A stretch of DNA of 64,000 nucleotides from Pseudaestuariivita atlantica (lineage in GTDB: Bacteria; Pseudomonadota; Alphaproteobacteria; Rhodobacterales; Rhodobacteraceae): positions 124,001 to 188,000 of the forward strand of contig NZ_AQQZ01000003.1 in NCBI RefSeq assembly GCF_001205715.1, read 5' to 3'. The notes beneath the pieces were generated by a model. That model was not told the DNA's origin. It did no database searches and worked only from the letters and a program-made list of their open reading frames with translations. Below are positions 42,978-51,560 of this stretch, piece by piece; within the stretch, counting starts at the first letter, position 1, and each line of letters begins with the position of its first letter. The position numbers and the translations under genes were made by a program.

Positions 42978-43931
42978 TCACGGTTTCAAAAGGAGTTTCG
43001 GGGCGGCGACGCGACCGGCGCGCAGGTCGGCAAAGGCGGCGGCGCCGTCCGCCAGCGCGCGGGTCTCGGTCCAGTCGAGGGGGCCGAGACGGCCGTCGAA
43101 CATGGCCGCGCAGGTGTCGCGGAAATCCTGCGCGGTGTAGGTGTAGGTGCCGAGGAAGGTGATCTCCTGCAGCGTGATCCGGCGGATATCCAGCCCGCCG
43201 GTGGCGCTGCCAAGGCCCACATGCACGATGATCCCGCCCGGCTTGACGCGTTCGCAGGCGCTGGCGCGGGTGCCGTCGTAACCCACCGCGTCGATCACGA
43301 TGTCGAACGCGCCCGCCACCGCGTCGGGGGTCATCGCGGCAAACGGCTGGTCGGCGAGAAACGCGAGGCGAGCCGGGTTCGGCTCGACGAGCGTCACCTG
43401 CGTGCTGCCCTGCGCGATCAGCGCCAGCGCCGCGCCGACGCCGATGGCGCCGCCGCCGATCACCAGCGCGGTCTTGCCCTCGGGCGCGGCAAGGCGCACG
43501 GCGTGCCAGCAGACGGCCAGCGGTTCGGCGAGCGCCGCCTTATCAAGCGGATAGGCGTCGGGCACCGTCACGAGGTTGCGTTCGGGCATCGCGATCGCCT
43601 CGGCAAACGCGCCCTCGCGCGGCGGCATCGAGATGATCTGCCGCGTCGTGCACAGGTTCTCCCGCCTCGACGCGCAGTATTCGCAGGTGCCGCAGGTCAC
43701 CAGCGGGTTGACGGTGACGCGCCGCCCGTCGGCGGTCAGACCCGCCGCCTCGTGGCCGAGGATCAGGGGCGCGGGGCGGCGTTCGTCATGGCCCAGATAG
43801 GCATGCATGTCCGACCCGCAGATGCCCACGGTATCGACCCGGACCAGCACCTCGTCGGGCCCTTGCGGCCCCGCCTCGGCCACCTCCCGGTAGCCCAGCT
43901 GTTCCGGCCCGTCATAGACGAGCGCTTTCAT
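42978..43931 (-). CDS. Zinc-dependent alcohol dehydrogenase of the sulfonate cluster
   Basis: A 317-residue medium-chain dehydrogenase: catalytic-zinc text GICGSDMHAYLGHDE and LILGHEAAG, structural-zinc Cys quartet in TCGTCEYCASRRENLC, and Rossmann ALVIGGGAIGVGAALAL. The four-base ATGA overlap with hpsN points to a step of the same pathway: either the DHPS 2-dehydrogenase step that interconverts dihydroxypropanesulfonate enantiomers (HpsO/HpsP role) or oxidation of sulfolactate to sulfopyruvate. The exact reaction is inferred, not shown. Confidence 0.8.
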   Translation of the reverse strand: MKALVYDGPEQLGYREVAEAGPQGPDEVLVRVDTVGICGSDMHAYLGHDERRPAPLILGHEAAGLTADGRRVTVNPLVTCGTCEYCASRRENLCTTRQIISMPPREGAFAEAIAMPERNLVTVPDAYPLDKAALAEPLAVCWHAVRLAAPEGKTALVIGGGAIGVGAALALIAQGSTQVTLVEPNPARLAFLADQPFAAMTPDAVAGAFDIVIDAVGYDGTRASACERVKPGGIIVHVGLGSATGGLDIRRITLQEITFLGTYTYTAQDFRDTCAAMFDGRLGPLDWTETRALADGAAAFADLRAGRVAAPKLLLKP

Positions 43932-45235
43932 TCGGCGGCCGACAGGTCGAAGTTTTCACCCGGAAAATACTTGGCCAGCCGGACATCTGCGGTGCGGGCA
44001 TGGCCTTCCATGCCTTCCAGCCGCGAAATGCGGGCGGTCGCCTCGGCCACGCGCTTGGCGCCTTCGCGCGTCGCCCGCTGCCATGTCACGATCTTCATGT
44101 ACTTGTGGACCGACAGGCCGCCCGTGTACTTGGCCGATTGCGAAGTCGGCAGCACGTGGTTCGTGCCCGACGCCTTGTCGCCATAGGCCACGGTCGTCTC
44201 TTCGCCAAGGAAGAGCGAGCCGTAGCATTGCAGCCGCGACAGCCACCAGTCGAGGTCCTCGGCCTGCACCGTCAGGTGCTCGGGCGCGTAATCGTCGCTG
44301 CACGCCGCCATCTCCTCGCGGTCGCCGCAGAGGATCACCTCGCCGTAATCGCGCCATGCCGCGCGGGCGTTGTCGCGGTTCAGCTCGGGCAGTTCCTCGA
44401 TCAGTTCTGGCACGCGGGTCAGCGTCGCCTCGGCCAGCGCGCGGTCGTCGGTGACCAGCCACACGGGCGAGTTATATCCGTGCTCGGCCTGCCCCACCAA
44501 ATCGACGGCCACGATCTCGGGATCGGCGGTCTTGTCGGCGAGGATCAGGCTGTCGGTCGGGCCCGCGATCATGTCGATGCCCACGCGGCCGAACAGGATG
44601 CGCTTGGCCTCGGCCACGAACTGGTTGCCGGGACCGACAAGGATGTCGGCCTTGGGCAGACCGAACAGGCCAAAGGTCATCGCGGCCACGCCCTGCACCC
44701 CGCCCATGGCGAGGATCTGGTCGGCACCGCAGAGGTTCGCGGCATAGACGATGGCGGGATGGACGCCCTCGCCCGGACGCGGCGGCGAGCAGGCGGTGAT
44801 GTTGTTGACGCCCGCCACCTTGGCGGTGGTCACCGTCATGATGGCCGAAGCGACGTGGCTGTACCGCCCGCCGGGCACGTAGCAGCCCGCGGCGCGGCAG
44901 GGGATCGCCTTTTGCCCGGCGATCAGGCCCGGCACGACATCCAGCTGCACTTCGGACAGCGTCGATTTCTGGGTCTCGGCGAACCGGCGCACGTTGTCGT
45001 GGGCAAAGGCGATGTCGTCACGCAGCTTCTGCGGCACCTTTTCGGCGGCGGCGGCGATCTCGTCCGCGGTCAGCAGGACGTTGCCTTCGTACTTGTCGAA
45101 CTTCTTCGCATAGTCGAGGGCCGCCTGGTCGCCGCCCGCCTCGATCGTGTCGAGGATGTCCATGACGATCTTGCGCGTCTCGCTTGCATCGGTGCGCGCA
45201 GTCTTGGGTGCCTTTTTCAGATAGTCACGTGCCAT
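43928..45235 (-). CDS. hpsN: Sulfopropanediol 3-dehydrogenase (HpsN), histidinol-dehydrogenase family
   Basis: A 435-residue member of the histidinol-dehydrogenase family (ADILVGPGNQFVAEAKRILFG, GPTDSLILAD, APEHLTVQAEDLDWW) placed outside any his operon and next to comDE. In DHPS-degrading bacteria HpsN oxidises 2,3-dihydroxypropane-1-sulfonate to sulfolactate with two NAD+. The catalytic region GSLFLGEETTVAYGDKASGTNHVLPT is intact. A true histidinol dehydrogenase is the alternative; the operon argues against it. Starts with ATG after AGAGG. Confidence 0.86.
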   Translation of the reverse strand: MARDYLKKAPKTARTDASETRKIVMDILDTIEAGGDQAALDYAKKFDKYEGNVLLTADEIAAAAEKVPQKLRDDIAFAHDNVRRFAETQKSTLSEVQLDVVPGLIAGQKAIPCRAAGCYVPGGRYSHVASAIMTVTTAKVAGVNNITACSPPRPGEGVHPAIVYAANLCGADQILAMGGVQGVAAMTFGLFGLPKADILVGPGNQFVAEAKRILFGRVGIDMIAGPTDSLILADKTADPEIVAVDLVGQAEHGYNSPVWLVTDDRALAEATLTRVPELIEELPELNRDNARAAWRDYGEVILCGDREEMAACSDDYAPEHLTVQAEDLDWWLSRLQCYGSLFLGEETTVAYGDKASGTNHVLPTSQSAKYTGGLSVHKYMKIVTWQRATREGAKRVAEATARISRLEGMEGHARTADVRLAKYFPGENFDLSAAE

Positions 45236-45350
45236 CCGGTCCTCTCATCAAAAAATGGTACCTGGGTTCTCAAAATACGCACCGAAGTGCAAAGTCAACC
45301 GGGCCGGGAGGCATTTCAACCTTCCCGAACCCGGCTTCCGGTTTCCCGAA

Positions 45351-47813
45351 CTATCCGCCCATGACCTTGGGCAGCCACAGCACCAGCGCCGGGAAGATGA
45401 ACAGCAGGATCAGGCCGAACAGCTGCACCAGCATGAACTGCATCATGCCAAGGTAGATGTCCTTCAGATCCCAGTTCGGCACGACGCCCTTCAGGAAGTA
45501 GGCCGATAGCGCCACGGGCGGACTGAGCCACGCCGTCTGCAGGTTCACCGCCACGAGGATGCCGAACCAGACCATCAGGTCGTACCGGTCGAGCCCGTGG
45601 ACCGACAGCGCTTCCACCGTCGGCAACAGGATGGGCACCACGATCAGAACGATCGGCACCCATTCCAGCGGCCAGCCCAGCAGGAAGATCAGCGCCATCA
45701 CCAGAAGCAGGATCAGGTACGGCGACATCTCAAGTCCCAGCAGCAACTCGGTCAGCATCTTGGGCGTGCCAAGGGCCGAGAACTGCGCGCCAAAGAAGTT
45801 GGACGCGGCCACGAGGAACATGATCAGCACCGTGATCTCCAGCGCCTTGATCAGGCTGTCGAAGAAGCTGGGGAGCGTGAACTTGCGGTACATGACCGAC
45901 AGCAGGATCGCACCGAAGGCACCCATCGCCGCCGCCTCGGCCGGCGTGGCCAGACCCAGAAGGATCGACCCCAGCGCGAAGGAGATCAGGATCGTCGGCG
46001 GCATCAGGCCGGCAAAGAACTCGTCCCACAGCTGCGAGAAGTAGAAGCCCTCGTCGGCCTCCTTGCTGTAGATCGGACGCCCCAGCCACGCGAGCAGCAC
46101 GGTGAACGCGCCGAACACGATGGACCACGTCGGCAGCCCCTCACCCATGTTCGCAACGATCATGTAGAGGTGGAACAGCACCGCGATCGGCACCACGATC
46201 CGCAACACGTTCAACCGGCGATAGGCGAGGTAGGCCACCGCCAGCGTGATCGCCAGGATGATCAGCCCGGCAAACGGGATCGTGCCCCCGAACGCGCCGG
46301 ACAGGCCCAGGCCGAAGACCCGGCAGATGGTCAGGATACCCAGGCACATCAGCGCCACCTCGGCCCCGTAGAAGCGCGAGGTGTCGGGCTGGTCCTCTTC
46401 CGACAGGATCGGGCCCAGTTCCGGGTTCAGCCAGCACCGGCCCAGCGTGTACAGAAGGTACAGCGAGGCCAGCAAGGCACCGGGGATGAACGCACCGCGG
46501 AACAAGTCCAGCGTCGACACTTCCAGCACAGGCCCCATGACGATCAACATGATCGACGGCGGGATCAGGATGCCCAGCGTGCCGCCCGCGGTGATCGTGC
46601 CCGCGGCCAGCTTCACGTTGTATCCCGACCGGCTCATCGTCGCGCCCGCCATGATGCCCAAAAGCGTCACGGACGCGCCCACGATGCCCGTCGCCGCGGC
46701 AAAGATCGTCGACACGATCAGAACGGCGATGAACAGCGATCCGCGGATGCGCGCCATGATCATCTGGATCGAGGAGAACAGGCGTTCCATCAGGCCCGCC
46801 GCCTCCATCACGATGCCCATCAGCACGAACAGCGGCACCGCCATCAGCTGGTCGTTCAGCATGGTGGAGTTGGTGTTCAGCGTCATCAGCAGGGTGGTCA
46901 GCTTGAAGTTCGACCCCCAGATGCCGAAGACGAAGGCAAGGAAGATCAGCGTGAACGAGATCGGGAAACCGACGAAGATCACGAACAGCATCGCCGCCAG
47001 CATGATCAGGCCGATGGTCGGCTTGTCGAGGCCCGGACGCGCCTTCATCAGGTCGGTGAACCACTCGCCACCCGGCACCGTGTCAGGTGCGAAGATGGCC
47101 AGCGACAGCCACAGGACGGCAATCACGTAGATCGGCAGCGCGCGCACGAACCAGCGTTCACGCTCCTTGCCCATCTTGTGGAAGGCGCGGAAGATCTCGG
47201 GGATGCCCTGCAACAGCAGCAAGAGGCCACCAATCGGCATCGCCAGACGCGCGGGCCACAGGATCGGCTGCCACGCGCTGTCGAGCGCCATGCGCTCACC
47301 GGTCTCGTAGGCCAGCCACCAGAACTGCGCCGACACGACGGTGAAGAAGATCATCGAGGGGATGAAGAACAAGAGGTAAAGCAACGCATCGACCGTCGCC
47401 TGCGTCTTGTCGCTCCAGTTGCGATAGAGGAAGTCGGCGCGGATATGCACGCCGCGCATCAGGCCATAGCCCGCGCCCGCCATCCACAACACGCCCGCGA
47501 TCATGCGGGACAGGTCATAGGCCTGCAGCGTCGGGCCAAGGCCCAGGCTGCGCGCGAAATCCTCGAACCCGGCATCCTGCAGGATGATGAAGGTGTTCCG
47601 CGAGAAGACCTCCCAGACGACGATGGCGATCAGCGGCACCATCATCAGCGCGATGATCTGGCCGGCGCGGTAGTTGATCACGTCGATGGCCGCCGTGATC
47701 GGCCGCTGCCACGGGGTCATGTCCTCCGGCGTCTCGCCCGGCGCCTCGGCGCGCCGCTCGGCGATCAGTTCGTCGGCAATTTCCAACTCGTCCGGATTCG
47801 GTTCGTCTGCCAT
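45351..47813 (-). CDS. TRAP transporter, fused small and large membrane subunits (DctQM)
   Basis: An 820-residue membrane protein. The N-terminal part to about residue 250 is the four-helix DctQ-like subunit (NYRAGQIIALMMVPLIAIVVWEVFSRN); the remainder is the DctM-like large subunit (PISFTLIFLAFVFGIWGSNF, GILIPPSIMLIVMGPVLEVS, GLATPAEAAAMGAFGAILLS). Together with DctP it imports an organic anion with Na+. It belongs to the TRAP families that carry fused Q and M subunits. ATG after GGGAGGG; the longer frame is rejected. Confidence 0.9.
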   Translation of the reverse strand: MADEPNPDELEIADELIAERRAEAPGETPEDMTPWQRPITAAIDVINYRAGQIIALMMVPLIAIVVWEVFSRNTFIILQDAGFEDFARSLGLGPTLQAYDLSRMIAGVLWMAGAGYGLMRGVHIRADFLYRNWSDKTQATVDALLYLLFFIPSMIFFTVVSAQFWWLAYETGERMALDSAWQPILWPARLAMPIGGLLLLLQGIPEIFRAFHKMGKERERWFVRALPIYVIAVLWLSLAIFAPDTVPGGEWFTDLMKARPGLDKPTIGLIMLAAMLFVIFVGFPISFTLIFLAFVFGIWGSNFKLTTLLMTLNTNSTMLNDQLMAVPLFVLMGIVMEAAGLMERLFSSIQMIMARIRGSLFIAVLIVSTIFAAATGIVGASVTLLGIMAGATMSRSGYNVKLAAGTITAGGTLGILIPPSIMLIVMGPVLEVSTLDLFRGAFIPGALLASLYLLYTLGRCWLNPELGPILSEEDQPDTSRFYGAEVALMCLGILTICRVFGLGLSGAFGGTIPFAGLIILAITLAVAYLAYRRLNVLRIVVPIAVLFHLYMIVANMGEGLPTWSIVFGAFTVLLAWLGRPIYSKEADEGFYFSQLWDEFFAGLMPPTILISFALGSILLGLATPAEAAAMGAFGAILLSVMYRKFTLPSFFDSLIKALEITVLIMFLVAASNFFGAQFSALGTPKMLTELLLGLEMSPYLILLLVMALIFLLGWPLEWVPIVLIVVPILLPTVEALSVHGLDRYDLMVWFGILVAVNLQTAWLSPPVALSAYFLKGVVPNWDLKDIYLGMMQFMLVQLFGLILLFIFPALVLWLPKVMGG

Positions 47814-47890
47814 GTGGCGTTCCCTCCCTGGGACGCGGATTTTGGTATCCACGTTCTTTTTTTCGAACCACCCGCGACCGGTGCTTGGAG

Positions 47891-47925
47891 AAAAAGAACG
47901 AACGGGCCCCCGGAAGGGCCCGTTC
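47891..47925 (-). terminator. Intrinsic terminator between dctP and dctQM
   Basis: GAACGGGCCC (47900-47909), loop CCGGAA, GGGCCCGTTC (47916-47925) is a perfect ten-base stem followed on the minus strand by TTTTT (complement of 47891-47895). It stands 10 bases past the DctP stop codon and would attenuate transcription into the membrane-subunit gene, giving more binding protein than permease. Confidence 0.75.
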
Positions 47926-47934
47926 TGGAATTGC

Positions 47935-49050
47935 TTACTTCAGCGTGTCTGCAAACGCGCGGCCAAGGCCCGCGTTCGAGGTCTGCGCACCGGCCCAGAA
48001 CGGAACGGCGATTTCAGCGAAGGCGCGCTGCGAGGCCCACACTTCGGCGAAGAACTCGTTCTCGTCCGCTGCGGCTTGCAGGGCTTTCGCCGCGGCTGCC
48101 GAATACTCGGTGAAGTAGTCGGCCGGCGTGTCTTCGAGGATGACGCCGTAGTTCTCGGTCAGGTCCTTCAGCGCCTTGCCGTTCTCGTAGATACGGTAGG
48201 ACATGGACTTCGACAGCGACGCGTTGGCCGCCACTTCGAGAGCCTTCTTCTCGAGGTCGGACAGACCATCGTAGAAGTCGCCGTTCACGTACATGTCGGC
48301 GTTCACGACGACCTGGTGCAGACCCTGCAGGTAGTAGTGCTTCAGGACCTTCTGGAAGCCGAAGACCGAGTCAGGCTTCGGGCAGCACCATTCGGCCGCG
48401 TCGATGGTGCCTTTTTCCAGCGCCGGCAGGATGTCGCCGCCGCCCATTGCAACGGCGGGAACGCCGATGTCGGCATAGGCTGCGCCCACCATGCCCGGAG
48501 GCGCGCGGAAGCGCATCTGGCGGAAGTCATCCATGGACTTGATCGGTTTCGGGAACCAGCCGAGGGCCTCGGGGCCGACCGGCTGCAGCATGAAGCCTTT
48601 GACGTTCACGCCCATCTCGTCCCACAGGCGGTCGTACAGCTCTTTGCCGCCGCCGAACTGGAACCACGACAGGAACGCGATGTTGTCCATGCCGACACCC
48701 GCGCCGGCGACGGGTGCGCCGAACAGGTTGGCCGCGACGTGCTTGCCGCCCCAGTAGTGGGTCCAGGCAAAGCCGCCTTCGACGAGACCGGCATCGACCG
48801 CATCCATGATGTCGCGCGGGCCGACAACGGCACCGGCGGGCAGCACTTCGATGGTCAGCGAGCCGCCCGTCAGGGCCGCCACGTCGTCACCGAATGCTTT
48901 CAGCATCACGACTTCGTCCGCCGTGGTCGGCAGAACCGACTGGATACGCAGAACCTTGGCGTGGCCGTCGGCCAGGGCCGCGGTGGCCATCGCCGTCAGA
49001 CCCACGGCCGCGGCGGCAATGCCGCTGGTCAGGGTTTTCAAGTTGAACAC
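47935..49050 (-). CDS. TRAP transporter solute-binding protein (DctP)
   Basis: A 371-residue periplasmic protein with a signal peptide (MFNLKTLTSGIAAAAVGLTAMATAALA) and the TRAP DctP pattern: MKGFMLQ-like helix, PIKSMDDFRQMRFRAPPGMVGAAYADIGVPAVAMGGGDILPALEKGTIDAAEW, with the conserved Arg (RFRAPPG) that binds the carboxylate or sulfonate of the ligand. It delivers substrate to DctQM. The AAATG-type leader carries GGGAGG. The substrate is probably a sulfonate given the cluster. Confidence 0.9.
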   Translation of the reverse strand: MFNLKTLTSGIAAAAVGLTAMATAALADGHAKVLRIQSVLPTTADEVVMLKAFGDDVAALTGGSLTIEVLPAGAVVGPRDIMDAVDAGLVEGGFAWTHYWGGKHVAANLFGAPVAGAGVGMDNIAFLSWFQFGGGKELYDRLWDEMGVNVKGFMLQPVGPEALGWFPKPIKSMDDFRQMRFRAPPGMVGAAYADIGVPAVAMGGGDILPALEKGTIDAAEWCCPKPDSVFGFQKVLKHYYLQGLHQVVVNADMYVNGDFYDGLSDLEKKALEVAANASLSKSMSYRIYENGKALKDLTENYGVILEDTPADYFTEYSAAAAKALQAAADENEFFAEVWASQRAFAEIAVPFWAGAQTSNAGLGRAFADTLK

Positions 49051-49167
49051 GTTAATTTCCTCCCGTGTTGTTGCCTTCGGTTTGTCTTGTCACCCGAACC
49101 GCGAAGGCGATCACCGGTCCGGTTGTCTTCGGAGAGCCCCACGCCGAACCGGCCGGGGCCCCCAAAT

Positions 49168-49839
49168 TCAGTGCCCCTTGCCGAGTTCCATCCCCTCCAC
49201 GAGTCCCAGCATAGGACCAATCCCGTGGTTGATGTCAAAGAAACCTCGGAACAGCATCTCGCTTGCCACGTACAAAAGCACGATCAGGCCCAGCCACGAG
49301 ATCCACGGATACTTCGTCAGGATGCGCATGATGATCGTCGCGGCAAAGGCCATCAAGAGGATCGCAAGGCCCAGCCCCACGACCAGCTTGGTGCTGTCGC
49401 CATCGGCGATCGCCGCGACCGCCAGCACGTTGTCGAGGCTCATCGACACGTCTGCGATGGTGATCGACCACAGGGCCGAACGCAGCGTGCGGCGCGGCGG
49501 GCCGGTATAGCCCTCGTCCATCTTCTCGGCGATTTCCAGAGCGTCCCCGCCCTGGTCGTGGACATGACCCTCGCGAATTTCGAGGAACAGGCGCCAGCAC
49601 ACCCAGAAGAGCAGCAGCGCACCCACGAACAACAGGCCCGGAATGCCCAGCAGCTTGGTTGCGATGACGGCGAAGACAACCCGCAGGACGGCGGCGATGA
49701 CCATGCCGTACAGGATCGCCCGCTTGCGCAACTCGGGGCTCAGCCCCGCGGCGGCCATGCCGATGATCAGCGCGTTGTCACCCGACAGGATGAGGTCGGC
49801 GATGATGATCTGGCCGTAATCAAGGACGTGTTCCATCAT
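49168..49839 (-). CDS. TerC-family integral membrane protein
   Basis: A 223-residue protein with seven helices and the TerC/YjbE signature: ADLILSGDNALIIGMAA at the start and TIADVSMSLDNVLAVAA in the middle, each with the acidic residue that lines the transport path. Relatives export manganese or other metal ions; it overlaps the GMC gene by four bases (ATGA) and so is coupled to it. A role as an exporter of sulfite or sulfate, or metal homeostasis, is speculation. TauE-type sulfite exporters look different. Confidence 0.85.
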   Translation of the reverse strand: MMEHVLDYGQIIIADLILSGDNALIIGMAAAGLSPELRKRAILYGMVIAAVLRVVFAVIATKLLGIPGLLFVGALLLFWVCWRLFLEIREGHVHDQGGDALEIAEKMDEGYTGPPRRTLRSALWSITIADVSMSLDNVLAVAAIADGDSTKLVVGLGLAILLMAFAATIIMRILTKYPWISWLGLIVLLYVASEMLFRGFFDINHGIGPMLGLVEGMELGKGH

Positions 49840-51446
49840 GCGACAGCATCCTCCAAAATCATGTCCGACACTTTCTCTCCAATCATGATGCAGGGTGCGT
49901 TTGTGTTGCCCGAGATGATCTGCGGCATGATCGAGGCGTCGGCGACCCGCAGCCCCCCGATGCCGCGCACGCGCAGGCGTTCGTCCACGACGGCCATCTC
50001 GTCACTGCCCATCTTGCAGGTGCCCGTCGGGTGATAGATCGTCACGGCGGTGTTGCGCGCCCAGTCGAGCGTGCCGTCGTAATCGTCGAAGGCGATCTCG
50101 CGGCCCGGCGCGTATTCCTCGGTCACGACGTCTTTCAGGGGGCTGTGCCCGGCGATCTTGCGCGCGACCTGGATGCCCTTGACGATGGTCTGCTGGTCCA
50201 GATCGGTCGCAAGGTAGTTGGGATGGATATCCGGATGCGCCATCGGATCGGCCGATTTCAGTTCGAGGTGCCCCGTGCTTTCGGGGCGCAACTGCAGGAC
50301 CGACGCCGTGAAGGCCGAGAACTTGTGCGGCCCGTCGGCGGGTGCCGAGGCGCTGAAGGGCTGGATGTGGAACTGGATGTCGGGAGTCTCCAGCCGCTCG
50401 TCGGTCTTCAGGAACCCGGTGCCGAGGCTCGCGGCCATGGTCATAGGCCCGGTGCGTTTCGCCGCGTATTCCAGCGCGATCATCGCCTTCTTGAAGAGCG
50501 AATTGGTCTCGACATTGATGGTCGACAGCGTGGTCTTGTAGACCGGCCGCGCCTGCAGGTGGTCCTGCAGATTCCGGCCCACGCCCGGCACGTGGCTGAC
50601 CGAGGTGATGCCGTGTTTCGCCAGCGCCTCGCCGTCGCCCACGCCCGACAGCATCAAAAGCTGCGGCGACCCGATCGCGCCCGCCGACAGGATGACCTCG
50701 CGCCGGGCGCGGATCGTCATGCTCTCGCCCTTCCTGCGGACAATCACACCGCGCGCGACCCGGTTCTCGATCAGCAGCTTCTCGGCCTGCGCGTCGGTGA
50801 TGACTTCGAGGTTGTCGCGCTTGCCGCGCACCGGCGTGATGTACGCCTTGGCCGAGGAACAGCGCTGCCCCGCCTTCTGGGTCAGCTGGAAATACCCCAC
50901 GCCCTCCTGGTCGGACCCGTTGTAATCGGGGTTGCGCTTGTAGCCCGCGTTCACCGCCGCCTCGACCCAGTGATCGACGATATCGCGGCTCAACCGCGTC
51001 GGGTTGACGGCCAGCGGACCCTTGTGGCCGCGCAGGTTCTCGGGATCGGGGGTGTCCCCGCCCCAGTTTTCGGCGCGCTTGAAATAGGGCAGCACGTCGT
51101 CCCACGCCCAGCCGGTATTGCCCAGCTGCCGCCAGTGGTCGTAATCCTGCGGCTGGCCCCGCACGTAAAGCAGGCCGTTGATCGACGACGACCCGCCCAT
51201 CACCCGCCCCCGCGGCCACGGGATCGCCCGGCCATTGATGCCGGGATCGGGCTGGGTGTAGTACCGCCAGTCGCTCCGCGGGTTGTTCATCGTGCGGAAA
51301 TAGCCGACGGGGATGTGGATCCACGGGTTCGTATCGCGCGGTCCGGCCTCGATCAGGCAGACCGAGTAGCGCCCGGCGTCACTCAGACGCCGCGCCACAG
51401 GACAGCCCGCCGAACCGGCGCCGACCACGACAAAGTCGAACTCCAC
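49836..51446 (-). CDS. GMC-family FAD oxidoreductase, isethionate-dehydrogenase-like context
   Basis: A 536-residue flavoprotein: FDFVVVGAGSAGCPVARRL binds FAD, then GRVMGGSSSINGLLYVRGQ and the C-terminal NTAVTIYHPTGTCKMG with the catalytic His and GLRVADASIMPQIISGNTNAPCIMIGEK. The family includes choline dehydrogenase and, in marine Roseobacters, the isethionate dehydrogenase IseJ, whose genes sit beside a TRAP transporter and an IclR regulator, as here. The start is set at GTG with GGGGAGG five to six bases upstream; the ATG five codons earlier reads through that ribosome-binding site. Substrate inferred from context only. Confidence 0.85.
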   Translation of the reverse strand: MEFDFVVVGAGSAGCPVARRLSDAGRYSVCLIEAGPRDTNPWIHIPVGYFRTMNNPRSDWRYYTQPDPGINGRAIPWPRGRVMGGSSSINGLLYVRGQPQDYDHWRQLGNTGWAWDDVLPYFKRAENWGGDTPDPENLRGHKGPLAVNPTRLSRDIVDHWVEAAVNAGYKRNPDYNGSDQEGVGYFQLTQKAGQRCSSAKAYITPVRGKRDNLEVITDAQAEKLLIENRVARGVIVRRKGESMTIRARREVILSAGAIGSPQLLMLSGVGDGEALAKHGITSVSHVPGVGRNLQDHLQARPVYKTTLSTINVETNSLFKKAMIALEYAAKRTGPMTMAASLGTGFLKTDERLETPDIQFHIQPFSASAPADGPHKFSAFTASVLQLRPESTGHLELKSADPMAHPDIHPNYLATDLDQQTIVKGIQVARKIAGHSPLKDVVTEEYAPGREIAFDDYDGTLDWARNTAVTIYHPTGTCKMGSDEMAVVDERLRVRGIGGLRVADASIMPQIISGNTNAPCIMIGEKVSDMILEDAVA

Positions 51447-51461
51447 GTTTGTCCTCCCCAT

Positions 51462-51560
51462 GTCTCACCACAAAAGTGTAAAAAATGAGACTTTTTGTCT
51501 TGTTTTTATGGTTCATGACTGTATGGGTATGAGAACGATTCCGGCAAGCCCTTATTTCGG
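51462..51560. promoter_or_regulatory. Divergent GMC/IclR control region
   Basis: This AT-rich spacer includes GTCTCA (51462-51467) and TGAGAC (51485-51490), an inverted pair with 17 bases between, with a run of T and a further TATGAGA near the IclR start. These are plausible IclR operator parts, but the spacing is wide and binding is only inferred. Confidence 0.4.

Noticed and set aside
43928-45235. Histidinol dehydrogenase (hisD) for histidine synthesis
   Set aside because: The family match is real, but the gene overlaps a dehydrogenase gene and adjoins comDE and a TRAP transporter, which favours HpsN.
45597-48113. 838-codon plus-strand frame opposite dctQM
   Set aside because: His/Arg/Gln-rich shadow of a membrane protein; no domain.
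49168-49839. Tellurite-resistance function of the TerC protein
   Set aside because: The family name is historical; no ter genes are nearby and the context is sulfonate catabolism.
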